Shown here: positions 1-7,814 of the stretch, piece after piece | Numbering within the stretch: the stretch's first letter is position 1 | How the letters are laid out: every line of letters starts with the position of its first letter | Origin: Streptomyces sp. S3(2020) | GTDB taxonomy: Bacteria; Actinomycetota; Actinomycetes; Streptomycetales; Streptomycetaceae | Assembly (NCBI RefSeq): GCF_013044505.1 | Contig: NZ_JABERD010000070.1 | Coordinates: forward strand, 1 to 45,756 | Direction of reading: 5' to 3' | Length of the DNA stretch: 45,756 nucleotides | Notes under the pieces: generated by a model | Databases searched by the model: none | What the model saw: only the letters and a program-made list of their open reading frames with translations | Told to the model about the DNA's origin: nothing | Translations under genes and position numbers: made by a program

Positions 1-273
1 TTCCGTTGTGGCCATCCGCGAGGTGTTCACTCGTTCGGGGTCACTTCGTCGCCGCACGCCCCATACGACGTCCCCGCGCTGCGCATGATGCCCCCTCAGC
101 ACGCACGACCCTGGGGGGACCATGCGCCCTCGCGCCCCCGCACCCACCGTCGCCGCTCGCCTCCCACAGGCCCCGCCCGCACCCGATCACGAAAGCCGCA
201 CAGGCGGTGCGGGTGGGAATCCTGACCCGGCCGGAGGCCGGGCGTACTCGCCCCTGACCCGGAGGGACCCCTG
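1..273. other. left edge, no supported gene
   Basis: No convincing gene is visible. An in-frame 50-codon reading frame (ATG at 122, stop TGA at 272-274) follows a G-rich run and ends in a TGATG overlap with the next gene. It could be a translationally coupled leader, but its composition (Pro, Arg, Gly, Ala) is what random GC-rich sequence gives. An ABC transporter ATPase gene would often precede the FtsX permease and may lie outside the window. Confidence 0.4.
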
Positions 274-2706
274 ATGTTCGCCCCCAACGGCCTCGCCCGC
301 GCAGCGCTCCGTTTCCGTCCCTCCGCGTTCGTCGGCACGTTCGTCGCCCTCGCCATGGCCGCGCTGGTCGTGTCGGCGTGCGGCATCCTGCTGGAGACGG
401 GCATACGGGCGAAGGTCCCGCCCGGCCGCTACGCGAACGCCCCGGTCGTGGCCGCCGCCGACCAGAAGGCCCACTACGGCAAGGGCGACAGCGCCGACAG
501 CGAACCGGTCCCGGACCGCGCCCGCCTCGACGCCGCCCTGGTCACGAAGGCGGCCGGCGTGCCCGGTGCCCGCACGGCCGTGGCGGACGTCACCTTCCCG
601 GTGGCCGGGCCCCGGGGCGAAGCGCTCACCGCCCACAACTGGTCCGCCACCGCCTTCAGCGGCGAACACCTCACGGCGGGCCGCGCACCGACGGCCCCCG
701 GCGAAGTCGTCCTGAACCGGGCCGGCATCGGCGACGAGGTCACCCTCACGACCCCGGCCGGAACCCACACCTACCGTGTCTCCGGCACCACGGACTCCGC
801 GCAGGCCTGGTTCGCGGACGAGGAAGCCGTACGGCTCTCAGGGCACCCGGGCCGTATCGACGCCATCGCCGTGCTCCCGAAGCCCGGCGTCCCCACCGAC
901 ACCCTTGCCGCCCAGGTGGCCCGAGCCCTGGGCGGCAAGGCCAAGATCCACACCGGCGCCGACCGGGGCACCGTGCAGGACCCCACCCTCGACGAGGGCA
1001 AGGAGGTCCTCATCGCCCTCGGCGCCTCCTTCGGCGGCACCGCCACGATGGTCGCCATGTTCACCGCGGCCGGCACCGTCGCCCTCGCCGTCGGCCAACG
1101 CGCCCGGGAGTTCGCCCTGCTGCGCGCCATCGGCACCAGCCCGCGCCAGATCCGCCGCTCCATCGCCACCGAGGCCCTCCTGGTCGCCCCGGTCGCCGGC
1201 GTGGCCGGCTGTGTGCCCGGAGTCGCCCTGGCCGCCTGGTGGTTCGGGCAGCTGCGCGACCGGGGCGCGGTACCACGCCCCGTCGACCTGGCCGTCTCCT
1301 GGATCCCCCTCGTCGCCGCGGTCGGCGCCGTACTCGTCACCGCGCTGCTCGCCGGATACATGGCGGCCCACCGCAGCTCCCGCATCAAGCCGGGCCAGGC
1401 GCTCAGCGAGGCGTCCGTGGAGCGGCTGCGCGTCGGCTGGATCCGCACCCCGCTCGGCATCGCCGCGGCGGCCGGCGGCTGTGTCTGCGCGGGCCTGGCC
1501 GCCTCGACGACCGGCGAGGACGCGGCCAACGCCGCGCTCGGCATCGTCATGCTGTTCATGCTGGCCGTGGCCCTGCTCGGCCCGCTGATCGCCCGCGCCT
1601 GCGCCGCCCTGTTCGGCCTCCCGCTGCGCGGCGCCTCCGCCTCCGCCGTGCTCGCCGCCGCCAACTCCCGTACCAACGCCCGCCGCCTGGCCTCCGCGAT
1701 CACCCCGATCGTGCTCGCGACGGCGTTCTCCTCGGTGCTGCTCTTCCTACACTCCAGCGAGGACCATGTCACCGCCGAGCAGCAGCGCGACGGGATCATC
1801 GCCGACCACATCGTCACCGCCGACGGCCCGGGTCTGGCCCCCGACGCCGTACGACGGGCCGAACGCGCTCCCGAAGTCACCTCCGCCGTCGGTCTGTTGA
1901 AGGCCTCGGTGCTGGTCCCGGGCTCCGGCGGCGCGCTGGAGTCGGCCACCGCACAGGGCGTCACGGGCTCCGTGGCCGATCTGAGGGCCGTACAGGATCT
2001 GGACGTCAAGGACGGCCGACTCTCCCTGGAACCCGGCGAGATCGCCGTGGACGCCTCCCTGGCCGACAACGCGGACGCCGAGGTCGGCGACCGTCTCCCG
2101 ATCCGGCTGCCCGACGGCACGAAGGCCGAGCCGAGGATCGTGGCGACGTACGGACGGGGCATGGGCCTGTCGCAGGTGACGATGGCCCGCGCCGGCCTCG
2201 CCACCCATGTCACCTCCGCCTTCGACACCGAACTGTGGACCAAGGGCGGTACGGGAGCCGGTCTGGAGGAGCTCGGCACGGTCCTGGCCCGCGCCGACCA
2301 CACCACCGCCCAGTCCGTGGACCGCAAGCTCAACGCCTGGGCGAACAACGTCATGGCGGCCGTCCTCGGCGGCTTCGCGGCCGTCGCCGCCGGCAACACC
2401 CTGGTGATGACGGTCCTCGACCGCCGCCGCGAACTGGGCACCCTGCGCCTCATCGGCTCCACCCGCCGCCAGGTGCTGCGCATGATCCGCTGGGAGGCCC
2501 TCCTGGTCGCCGTCGCAGGCATCGTCCTCGGCACGGCCATCGCGCTCGCCACGCTCGTCCCGATGATGAACGGACTGACGGGACAGGGCCCGTACATCCC
2601 GCCGCTGGTGTACGGCTCACTCGTCGGGGCGATCGTCGTCCTGGGCCTGACCGCGGCCGGCCTTCCGGCCCGCGCGGCGCTGCGCGGGGAGACACTGGAC
2701 CCGTGA
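274..2706 (+). CDS. FtsX-like ABC transporter permease
   Basis: Integral membrane permease of 810 aa, the size of two-domain FtsX/MacB-type permeases that work with a LolD-like ATPase to move lipids, peptides or lipoproteins, or to transmit force to cell-wall enzymes. The first membrane helix is at about residues 19-41, followed by an extracytoplasmic domain to about 245. Two FtsX units follow. Each carries the family's cytoplasmic-loop signature: QRAREFALLRAIG at 275-287 and RRRELGTLRLIGSTRRQV near the C-terminus. The ATG follows CGGAGGG at 8-nt spacing. No ATPase gene lies downstream, so its partner is presumably upstream of the window or elsewhere. The stop overlaps the next start (GTGA), so the HD gene is probably co-translated. 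The substrate cannot be told from sequence. Confidence 0.9.
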   Translation: MFAPNGLARAALRFRPSAFVGTFVALAMAALVVSACGILLETGIRAKVPPGRYANAPVVAAADQKAHYGKGDSADSEPVPDRARLDAALVTKAAGVPGARTAVADVTFPVAGPRGEALTAHNWSATAFSGEHLTAGRAPTAPGEVVLNRAGIGDEVTLTTPAGTHTYRVSGTTDSAQAWFADEEAVRLSGHPGRIDAIAVLPKPGVPTDTLAAQVARALGGKAKIHTGADRGTVQDPTLDEGKEVLIALGASFGGTATMVAMFTAAGTVALAVGQRAREFALLRAIGTSPRQIRRSIATEALLVAPVAGVAGCVPGVALAAWWFGQLRDRGAVPRPVDLAVSWIPLVAAVGAVLVTALLAGYMAAHRSSRIKPGQALSEASVERLRVGWIRTPLGIAAAAGGCVCAGLAASTTGEDAANAALGIVMLFMLAVALLGPLIARACAALFGLPLRGASASAVLAAANSRTNARRLASAITPIVLATAFSSVLLFLHSSEDHVTAEQQRDGIIADHIVTADGPGLAPDAVRRAERAPEVTSAVGLLKASVLVPGSGGALESATAQGVTGSVADLRAVQDLDVKDGRLSLEPGEIAVDASLADNADAEVGDRLPIRLPDGTKAEPRIVATYGRGMGLSQVTMARAGLATHVTSAFDTELWTKGGTGAGLEELGTVLARADHTTAQSVDRKLNAWANNVMAAVLGGFAAVAAGNTLVMTVLDRRRELGTLRLIGSTRRQVLRMIRWEALLVAVAGIVLGTAIALATLVPMMNGLTGQGPYIPPLVYGSLVGAIVVLGLTAAGLPARAALRGETLDP

Positions 2707-3161
2707 CCGACGTACCGCGCACCCTGACCCTGACCGAGGTCGAAGCCCTCGCCCGCGCCGCCCACGAGGGCCAGACCGACAAGGCGGGCCGGCCCTACGC
2801 CGAACATCTCCACGCGGTGGCCGAGGGGGTGCGTGCGCGGGGTGGTGACGCCGAGCAGATCGCGGCCGCCTGGCTGCACGACGCCGTCGAGGACGACGCG
2901 CTCTCCGCGAACTGGCTGGAGGAGGCCGCGCTGAGCCGTCGTACGAAGGACATCGTGCTCGCGGTCACCAAGCGGGCGGGGGAGCCGCCCGAGGGGTACG
3001 CGGGGCGGATCCTCGCCACTCCCGGCGCGCTGCTGGTGAAGGAGTCGGACCTGGCGCACAACGCCGACCCGGAGCGCCTCGCGGTCCTCGGCGAGGAGAC
3101 CCGGAAACGACTGACCGAGAAGTACGCGCGGATGCGCGCCCTTCTCGGTCTGGGGGTGTGA
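2703..3161 (+). CDS. HD-domain phosphohydrolase, small SpoT-like
   Basis: 152-aa single-domain protein of the HD superfamily, closest in pattern to the small RelA/SpoT-type (MESH1-like) hydrolases. It shows AHEGQTDKAG at 20-29, PYAEHLHAV at 31-39, the HD pair in AAWLHDAVEDD at 55-65, and a later DLAHNAD. These are the metal-binding and substrate positions of the (p)ppGpp hydrolase fold. No synthetase or TGS/ACT domain is present. The GTG start overlaps the FtsX stop by 4 nt (GTGA), so the two are coupled. The likely role is hydrolysis of a nucleotide such as (p)ppGpp or NADPH, but the substrate is an inference. It faces the acyltransferase gene tail to tail with only 21 bp between them. Confidence 0.8.
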   Translation: MTDVPRTLTLTEVEALARAAHEGQTDKAGRPYAEHLHAVAEGVRARGGDAEQIAAAWLHDAVEDDALSANWLEEAALSRRTKDIVLAVTKRAGEPPEGYAGRILATPGALLVKESDLAHNADPERLAVLGEETRKRLTEKYARMRALLGLGV

Positions 3162-3182
3162 CGACTGTCCGGGGTGTGACGG

Positions 3183-4388
3183 CTAGGCGAGGACCTTCTC
3201 GCGCTGATCGCCGCGCTCCTGCCGGCGCTCCTGCTTCTGGCGTTCTCTTGCCAGTTCGGCGGCGTCCTGCTTGAAGGCCCACGCCATCGTCGGCTCCATC
3301 GCGAACCGGAAGACCCGCCGCACGGGCTTCGTGCACAGCACGGTGACGACGGCGGCCGCGAGGACGCTCACGGCGATCTCGCCGAGCGGGCGGTGCAGCC
3401 AGGGGTGGTCGAACCAGCCCTGGTAGTCACCGGCCTTCACCAGGAAGCCGTGCAGCAGATAGCCGTACAGCGTGCCCGCGCCGAGTGCCGTGAACCACAT
3501 CCTCCGGCGCGGCACCCAGGCGAAGAAGCAGGCGGTCAGCAGCAGCGAGCAGCCGAACATCGCGAGCACCATGACCGGCCCGGCCCACCACGGCGCACCC
3601 AACTCCTGGGCGGCGTCCCGGTGGTAGAACCACGCGGTGTTCATGCGCGGCACCGCCCACCAGCCGACGGCGAGCGCGGCCGCGAACACGGGCACCGACA
3701 GGATCCGCACCGCGCGGGTGCGCACCCGGTGGAAGTGCTCGGGCCTCATGCACAGGCCCAGCACGAAGTACGGCAGGAACTGAAGGATCCGCTGGAGGTC
3801 CAGGTCGTCACCGATCGACGGCGCGACGGACGCCAGCATCGCGAGGCCCAGTGCGAAGGGGAGCGGCCAGCGGACCGCCTTCAGGACGGGGGTGATCATC
3901 CGCCAGACGAACAACGCGCACAGGAACCAGGTCAGGTACCAGGGGTCGAGCAGGCTGATGTCCTTGCCGGGGTCGTCGCCGGCCACCCGGTCGAAGAGGA
4001 CGTAGGCGGTCTCGAAGACGATGTACGGCACCGCGACACCGGTGATCAGGCGCCGCAGCCGGTCCGGGCGCATGTCGAAGCTGCGCGAGAAGAAGCCGGA
4101 GATGATGATGAACGCCGGCATGTGGAACGAGTACACGACCGTGTACGCGGCCTCCAGGATCCGGCTGTCGCCCTTGAGCGGTTCCCAGGCGTGACCGACG
4201 GCCACCAGCACGATCGCCAGGTACTTGGCGTTGTCGAAGAAGGAGTCGCGCTGCTTGCCGGCGGGCTTGGCCGGCTGTTCGTTCTGCTGTTTGAGGGGCG
4301 AGCGCGGGCTCGGCACTCCTGATGCCGACGGCTGGGCAGGGGGGAGCGGCGCTCTGCCGCGTGCGGGGGACGAGGCAGCGTGGAACAT
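3183..4388 (-). CDS. acyltransferase family 3 membrane protein
   Basis: Multi-pass membrane acyltransferase of the Acyltransferase_3 family, which transfers acyl groups to exported sugars or other surface molecules. Signatures are FFDNAKYLAIVLVAVGHAWEP in the first helix (the family's conserved Arg/His region), the SFHMPAFIIISGFF segment typical of the family, and about ten hydrophobic helices in total. A charged Arg/Glu/Gln-rich tail ends the protein. A 5' extension to an ATG at 4439 is possible, but its AGGA abuts the codon. I prefer the ATG at 4388, which has AGGG eight bases upstream and a 17-bp palindrome in its leader. The substrate is unknown. Confidence 0.85.
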   Translation of the reverse strand: MFHAASSPARGRAPLPPAQPSASGVPSPRSPLKQQNEQPAKPAGKQRDSFFDNAKYLAIVLVAVGHAWEPLKGDSRILEAAYTVVYSFHMPAFIIISGFFSRSFDMRPDRLRRLITGVAVPYIVFETAYVLFDRVAGDDPGKDISLLDPWYLTWFLCALFVWRMITPVLKAVRWPLPFALGLAMLASVAPSIGDDLDLQRILQFLPYFVLGLCMRPEHFHRVRTRAVRILSVPVFAAALAVGWWAVPRMNTAWFYHRDAAQELGAPWWAGPVMVLAMFGCSLLLTACFFAWVPRRRMWFTALGAGTLYGYLLHGFLVKAGDYQGWFDHPWLHRPLGEIAVSVLAAAVVTVLCTKPVRRVFRFAMEPTMAWAFKQDAAELARERQKQERRQERGDQREKVLA

Positions 4389-4412
4389 CTGAGGCACCCT
4401 AGCGTTGTCTGT

Positions 4413-4429
4413 GGGTTTTCGTAAAACCC
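4413..4429. promoter_or_regulatory. palindrome upstream of acyltransferase gene
   Basis: GGGTTTT-CGT-AAAACCC has perfect 7-bp arms around a 3-nt centre, 25 bp upstream of the preferred ATG on the minus strand. It could be an operator or a 5'-leader hairpin. It would be inside the coding region if the upstream ATG at 4439 were used, so it weakly supports the shorter start. Confidence 0.45.
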
Positions 4430-4439
4430 GCGAGGTCAT

Positions 4440-4899
4440 TCCTGGTTATTCGCTTCGGGTGCCCAGGAAATCGCGCGGTTGACGTCCTGTGAACGTGACG
4501 GTCAACACACCTGTCGGGTAAGGGTTATGGTCACGGCAAGCGTCAACTTGAGGTGATTCATCCCGACTAAATAGGGCATAAGACCAGCAGGCGACTCCTG
4601 TGGAATGTCCGCTTCCTGTGGGTGCGGCGACTATTGGAATTACCTGCGAACAGGATGTGTGGAGACCGAAACGATCCAGTCGAATTACCTGTGTGGGTGC
4701 ACTCTCGAATTGTTGTGCGGGCCATGAAGGGCCGGCCGTGGGGCCGGGCGGCGCCGCACAGTTCAGGCACAGGTGTGGTCAACGATGCATCACCCGCCGC
4801 ATACAGCGGCTTGGTTGGTGGCACGATGGTTCTGGCGGGGGTGTGCGGGGCTGGCACCCCCGGGCCGGGAGAGCGGACCGACCGAGGGTGTGATCAGTT
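4440..4899. other. 460-bp intergenic region with GTCAAC repeats
   Basis: No gene supported. It holds the divergent promoters of the minus-strand acyltransferase and the plus-strand small membrane protein. GTTGAC at 4479-4484 and GTCAAC at 4501-4506 and 4541-4546 form an inverted/direct set that could be regulator half-sites. AT-rich stretches near 4560-4580 and 4630-4690 stand out from the surrounding GC-rich DNA. Confidence 0.4.
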
Positions 4900-5094
4900 G
4901 TGGCCATTTCGCTGTCAGTGGTGTTGCTGATGGGGATCATCATGGTGGTGTTGATCCGTGGCGGATCCCTCAAGGCCGGACCTGCCGTGGTGGCCGTGCT
5001 GTTCGGCTTCTTCCTCGCCTCGACAGGCATGGCCGACGACATCCAGCGCTTCCTCAACTCGATAGCCGAGACCATCAACTCGATCCAGTTCTGA
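4900..5094 (+). CDS. small two-helix membrane protein
   Basis: 64 aa, GTG start, with two hydrophobic helices (about 5-20 and 27-43) joined by a short Arg/Gly/Lys loop, then an amphipathic C-terminal helix with regularly spaced Ile/Phe. AGGG about 11 nt upstream is a weak ribosome site. It lies 76 bp ahead of the Ser/Thr kinase gene and may share its regulation. Its length and layout (GII near the N-terminus, an Arg-containing loop, LFG in helix 2, a C-terminal amphipathic stretch) parallel the 65-aa membrane protein encoded at 40876-41073 inside the integrated element. Function unknown. Confidence 0.6.
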   Translation: MAISLSVVLLMGIIMVVLIRGGSLKAGPAVVAVLFGFFLASTGMADDIQRFLNSIAETINSIQF

Positions 5095-5170
5095 CCCCGT
5101 TGACCCGTGGAGCTAGGCTGGCCCGTCCGGTCACGGGGGCCGGAAGCGGGCAACGGGGGGACGTACGGGG

Positions 5171-7309
5171 ATGGCGCTGCGCGACTCGGACCCGGCGGAG
5201 GCGGGCGGTTACCGCATCGAGGACCGGCTGGGCAGCGGCGGAATGGGCGTGGTCTACCTCGCCCGCTCCGCCTCCGGCCGCCGTCTCGCGGTCAAGGTGG
5301 TGCACGGGCACTACGCGGACGACGAGGAGTTCCGCGCCCGGTTCCGCCGTGAGGTGGCCGCCGCCCGCCAGGTCAGCGGCGCCTTCACGGCTCCGGTCGT
5401 GGACGCGGACGCCGACGCGGCGCGCCCCTGGATGGCCACGCTCTACATACCGGGCTCGGACCTCGGCACCTACGTACGCGACAACGGCCCGCTGCCGCTG
5501 CCCCGGCTCCGTGGACTCGCCGCGGGCCTCGCCGAGGCCATCCGCGACATCCACCGCGCGGGCGTGGTCCACCGGGACCTGAAACCGGCCAATGTGATGC
5601 TCGCCGACGACGGCCCCCGCGTCATCGACTTCGGCATCTCCCGCGCCACCGAGTTCGCCGCCTCCGACGTCCTCACCCAGACCGGCCGAGTGATGGGCAC
5701 CCCGCCCTTCATGTCCCCGGAACAGTTCTCGGCGCCCCAGGACGTGGGCCCGGCGGCCGACATCTTCTCGCTGGGCGCGGTGGTCGCGTTCGCCGCGTCG
5801 GGCCGTGGCCCCTTCGACAGCCCGAGCCCGTACGAGACGGCGATCCGCGTGGTCGAGGGCACCCCCGAACTCGACGGCGTCCCCGCCGAGTTGCTCCCCT
5901 TCATCCGCCTCTGTCTGGAAAAGGAACCCAAGTCCCGGGCCACGGCGGACGAGTTGCTGCGGCTGCTGCGCGACGGCGACTTCCCCGCCCCTCGCCCCAC
6001 GGACGACACCCCGGTCGCCGCGGGCAGGCCCGGCCGTCGCCGTTGGGCGGCCGCCGTGGCGGGCGCCGTGGTCATCGCGGCCATCGCGACGACGACCACG
6101 ATCACCCTCGCCGGCGACGACCCGGCCCCCGGGAACCTGCCGGCCGGCTGGCAGACCTGGCACGCGCAGGCGAAGGACCCCAGCGTCGACAAGGAGCCGG
6201 TGTCGACCGACGCCCCCTTCAACCGCTGTGTCGTCTCCGAGGGGGCGTCCCTGGTGTGCGCGGGCGACGAGGTCCTGGCGACCCGCTTCGCCCTGGCGGA
6301 CGGCCGCAACACCTGGAGCCTGCCCATCGACGGGACGGCCGACGACATCGGCACCAGCAGCTCGGCCGGGGGCACGATCATCGGCGCCCGCGACGGCCGC
6401 GTGTACGCCTACGGCGCCGACGACCGGCCCGTCGCCGACGAAGAGGTGACCCCGACCCGCTTCACGGTCCAGTCCCTGGACGCCGAGACCGGCAAGGTGA
6501 TCTGGAAGACGGTCACCGGCGACAGCGACGAGGCCGAGGAACCGAGCAGCGACCACGGCGCCTCCGTCGCCGTGCCCGAGGGCGTGATCACCGCCTACGG
6601 CAAGAAGGGCGATGAGTACGCCCTGCTCGGCGCCGACGACGGCAGGATCCGCTGGAAGCAGCGGTTCCCCGAGCCGAACGCGCAGATATGCCTGCTCCGC
6701 AGCGCTGCCCGGCACGGGTACCTGGTCTGCCAGAAGTGGGACGACGACGAGGTCGCCGCCACGGACATCTCCCAGCTCGACCCGGCGACCGGACAGGCCC
6801 GCTGGACCGTGCGGCTCAAGGGGGACAAGGACGTCGTAGGACAAGCCGACGGACGTCTGATCGTGCTCGGCACGACCGGCGAGCACCGCTCGTTGACCCT
6901 GATCAACGCCTCGTCCCACATCCGGACGAGCGTGCGGCTGTCCGAGCCCCAGCCCGAGGGCTCCACCCCGACCCTCCTGCGCGGCAGGCTCTACTTCACG
7001 CTCCCCACCGGCGGCGTACGCGCGGTCGATCCGCGGACCGGTGAGCAGCTCTGGGCGAGCGACTCGGGAGTGGAGCAGGCGGGTCCTCCCACCGCCTCGG
7101 CCACCCACCTCTACATCTCGTCCGTCAGCGGCCGCCTGGCCGTCCTCGACCTGGGCACCGGAGCCGTCGAGGCCACCCGCGGCGGCCGGGACGACGGCGG
7201 CACCATCGACTTCCCCGTCATAGCCGCCCCACCGGTCCTCGTCGGCGACGCCCTCTACGTCCCGTACGGCATCCGCTCCGTGTACACCGTGGACGTACGA
7301 ACCCTCTGA
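5171..7309 (+). CDS. membrane Ser/Thr protein kinase with PQQ-like propeller
   Basis: 712-aa Hanks-type kinase. The cytoplasmic kinase domain spans residues 13-265: glycine loop LGSGGMGVVYLA at 19-30, catalytic Lys41, HRDLKPAN at 133-140, DFG at 152-154, and SPEQF at the activation-segment end. One membrane helix follows (about 291-313). The extracytoplasmic half (about 330-712) has repeating tryptophan-docking/PQQ-like motifs (AxTGxxxW, DPRTGEQLW), giving a beta-propeller sensor. All key catalytic residues are present, so it should be active. The ligand and targets cannot be inferred. It is followed by a strong terminator at 7323-7354. Confidence 0.93.
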   Translation: MALRDSDPAEAGGYRIEDRLGSGGMGVVYLARSASGRRLAVKVVHGHYADDEEFRARFRREVAAARQVSGAFTAPVVDADADAARPWMATLYIPGSDLGTYVRDNGPLPLPRLRGLAAGLAEAIRDIHRAGVVHRDLKPANVMLADDGPRVIDFGISRATEFAASDVLTQTGRVMGTPPFMSPEQFSAPQDVGPAADIFSLGAVVAFAASGRGPFDSPSPYETAIRVVEGTPELDGVPAELLPFIRLCLEKEPKSRATADELLRLLRDGDFPAPRPTDDTPVAAGRPGRRRWAAAVAGAVVIAAIATTTTITLAGDDPAPGNLPAGWQTWHAQAKDPSVDKEPVSTDAPFNRCVVSEGASLVCAGDEVLATRFALADGRNTWSLPIDGTADDIGTSSSAGGTIIGARDGRVYAYGADDRPVADEEVTPTRFTVQSLDAETGKVIWKTVTGDSDEAEEPSSDHGASVAVPEGVITAYGKKGDEYALLGADDGRIRWKQRFPEPNAQICLLRSAARHGYLVCQKWDDDEVAATDISQLDPATGQARWTVRLKGDKDVVGQADGRLIVLGTTGEHRSLTLINASSHIRTSVRLSEPQPEGSTPTLLRGRLYFTLPTGGVRAVDPRTGEQLWASDSGVEQAGPPTASATHLYISSVSGRLAVLDLGTGAVEATRGGRDDGGTIDFPVIAAPPVLVGDALYVPYGIRSVYTVDVRTL

Positions 7310-7322
7310 CCCGGTACGACAC

Positions 7323-7354
7323 GAAGGGCCCGGTTCCGAGGAACCGGGCCCTTC
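7323..7354. terminator. 15-bp perfect hairpin terminator
   Basis: Arms 7323-7337 and 7340-7354 (GAAGGGCCCGGTTCC and its exact complement) with a GA centre. It lies between the kinase gene and the convergent tRNA-Gly gene, so it probably stops transcription from both sides. There is no strong T-tract, as is usual in streptomycetes. Confidence 0.8.
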
Positions 7355-7363
7355 GCAGTACAG

Positions 7364-7434
7364 AGCGGGCGACGGGAATCGAACCCGCGTAGCTAGTTTG
7401 GAAGACTAGGGCTCTACCATTGAGCTACGCCCGC
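7364..7434 (-). tRNA. tRNA-Gly (UCC)
   Basis: The minus-strand cloverleaf is complete: acceptor GCGGGCG paired with CGCCCGC, D-arm GCTC/GAGC, anticodon stem CTAGT/ACTAG with loop CTTCCAA (anticodon UCC), and T-arm with GGTTCGATTCC. The discriminator is U, and no CCA is encoded. It reads GGA codons. Nothing is integrated at this gene. Confidence 0.97.
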
Positions 7435-7564
7435 ACAGGACGCGCCGCAGGTCGGACGACCGCGGCACAGAAGGCATCGTAGCGGGTCGGGACCCCTCGC
7501 CGCACACCCCGTAAATGCGGCAGCTGTGCTGCCTGCGGGCATGTACCCTACGTGTCGCACCAGA

Positions 7565-7641
7565 CGGGGTGTGGCGCAGCTTGGTAGCGCGTCCGCTTTG
7601 GGAGCGGAAGGCCGTGGGTTCAAATCCCGCCACCCCGACCA
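7565..7641 (+). tRNA. tRNA-Pro (UGG)
   Basis: Acceptor CGGGGTG pairs with CACCCCG, discriminator A, and CCA is genomically encoded (7639-7641). The anticodon stem is TCCGC/GCGGA with loop TTTGGGA, giving anticodon UGG with G37 as expected for proline. The T-loop is GGTTCAAATCC. It is divergent from tRNA-Gly with about 130 bp between them that hold both promoters. Confidence 0.97.
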
Positions 7642-7814
7642 TCAGCAGTGATCTTCATTCCTGATCGCCTTTTGGGGCGTGTAGCCGCTGCGGTTACTAT
7701 GCAAGCTGCGCGCCCGTGTGTCTCTCGTCTGATGTAGTCCTCAGGGCGGCTAATCCGCCGGAGCCGTTCTGGCCCCGGCAGAATCCAAGAAGTCAGCCAC
7801 AAGGAGACCGAACC

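Noticed and set aside
122..274. 50-codon leader-like frame before FtsX
   Set aside because: It has a G-rich run before the ATG and a TGATG overlap, but composition is that of random GC-rich DNA. Kept only as a remark on the left edge.
771..3059. 762-codon open frame on the minus strand opposite the FtsX and HD genes
   Set aside because: Long antisense frames are routine in DNA of this GC content. The plus-strand proteins have clear family motifs and ribosome sites, while this one has neither.
3393..4322. 309-codon plus-strand frame opposite the acyltransferase
   Set aside because: Shadow of the acyltransferase gene: Arg/His/Glu/Gly-rich with no membrane or domain pattern.
7364..7641. tRNA-Gly and tRNA-Pro as possible integration sites
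   Set aside because: Both genes are intact, without duplicated 3' ends or adjacent integrase. The integration event in this window is at the radical SAM gene.
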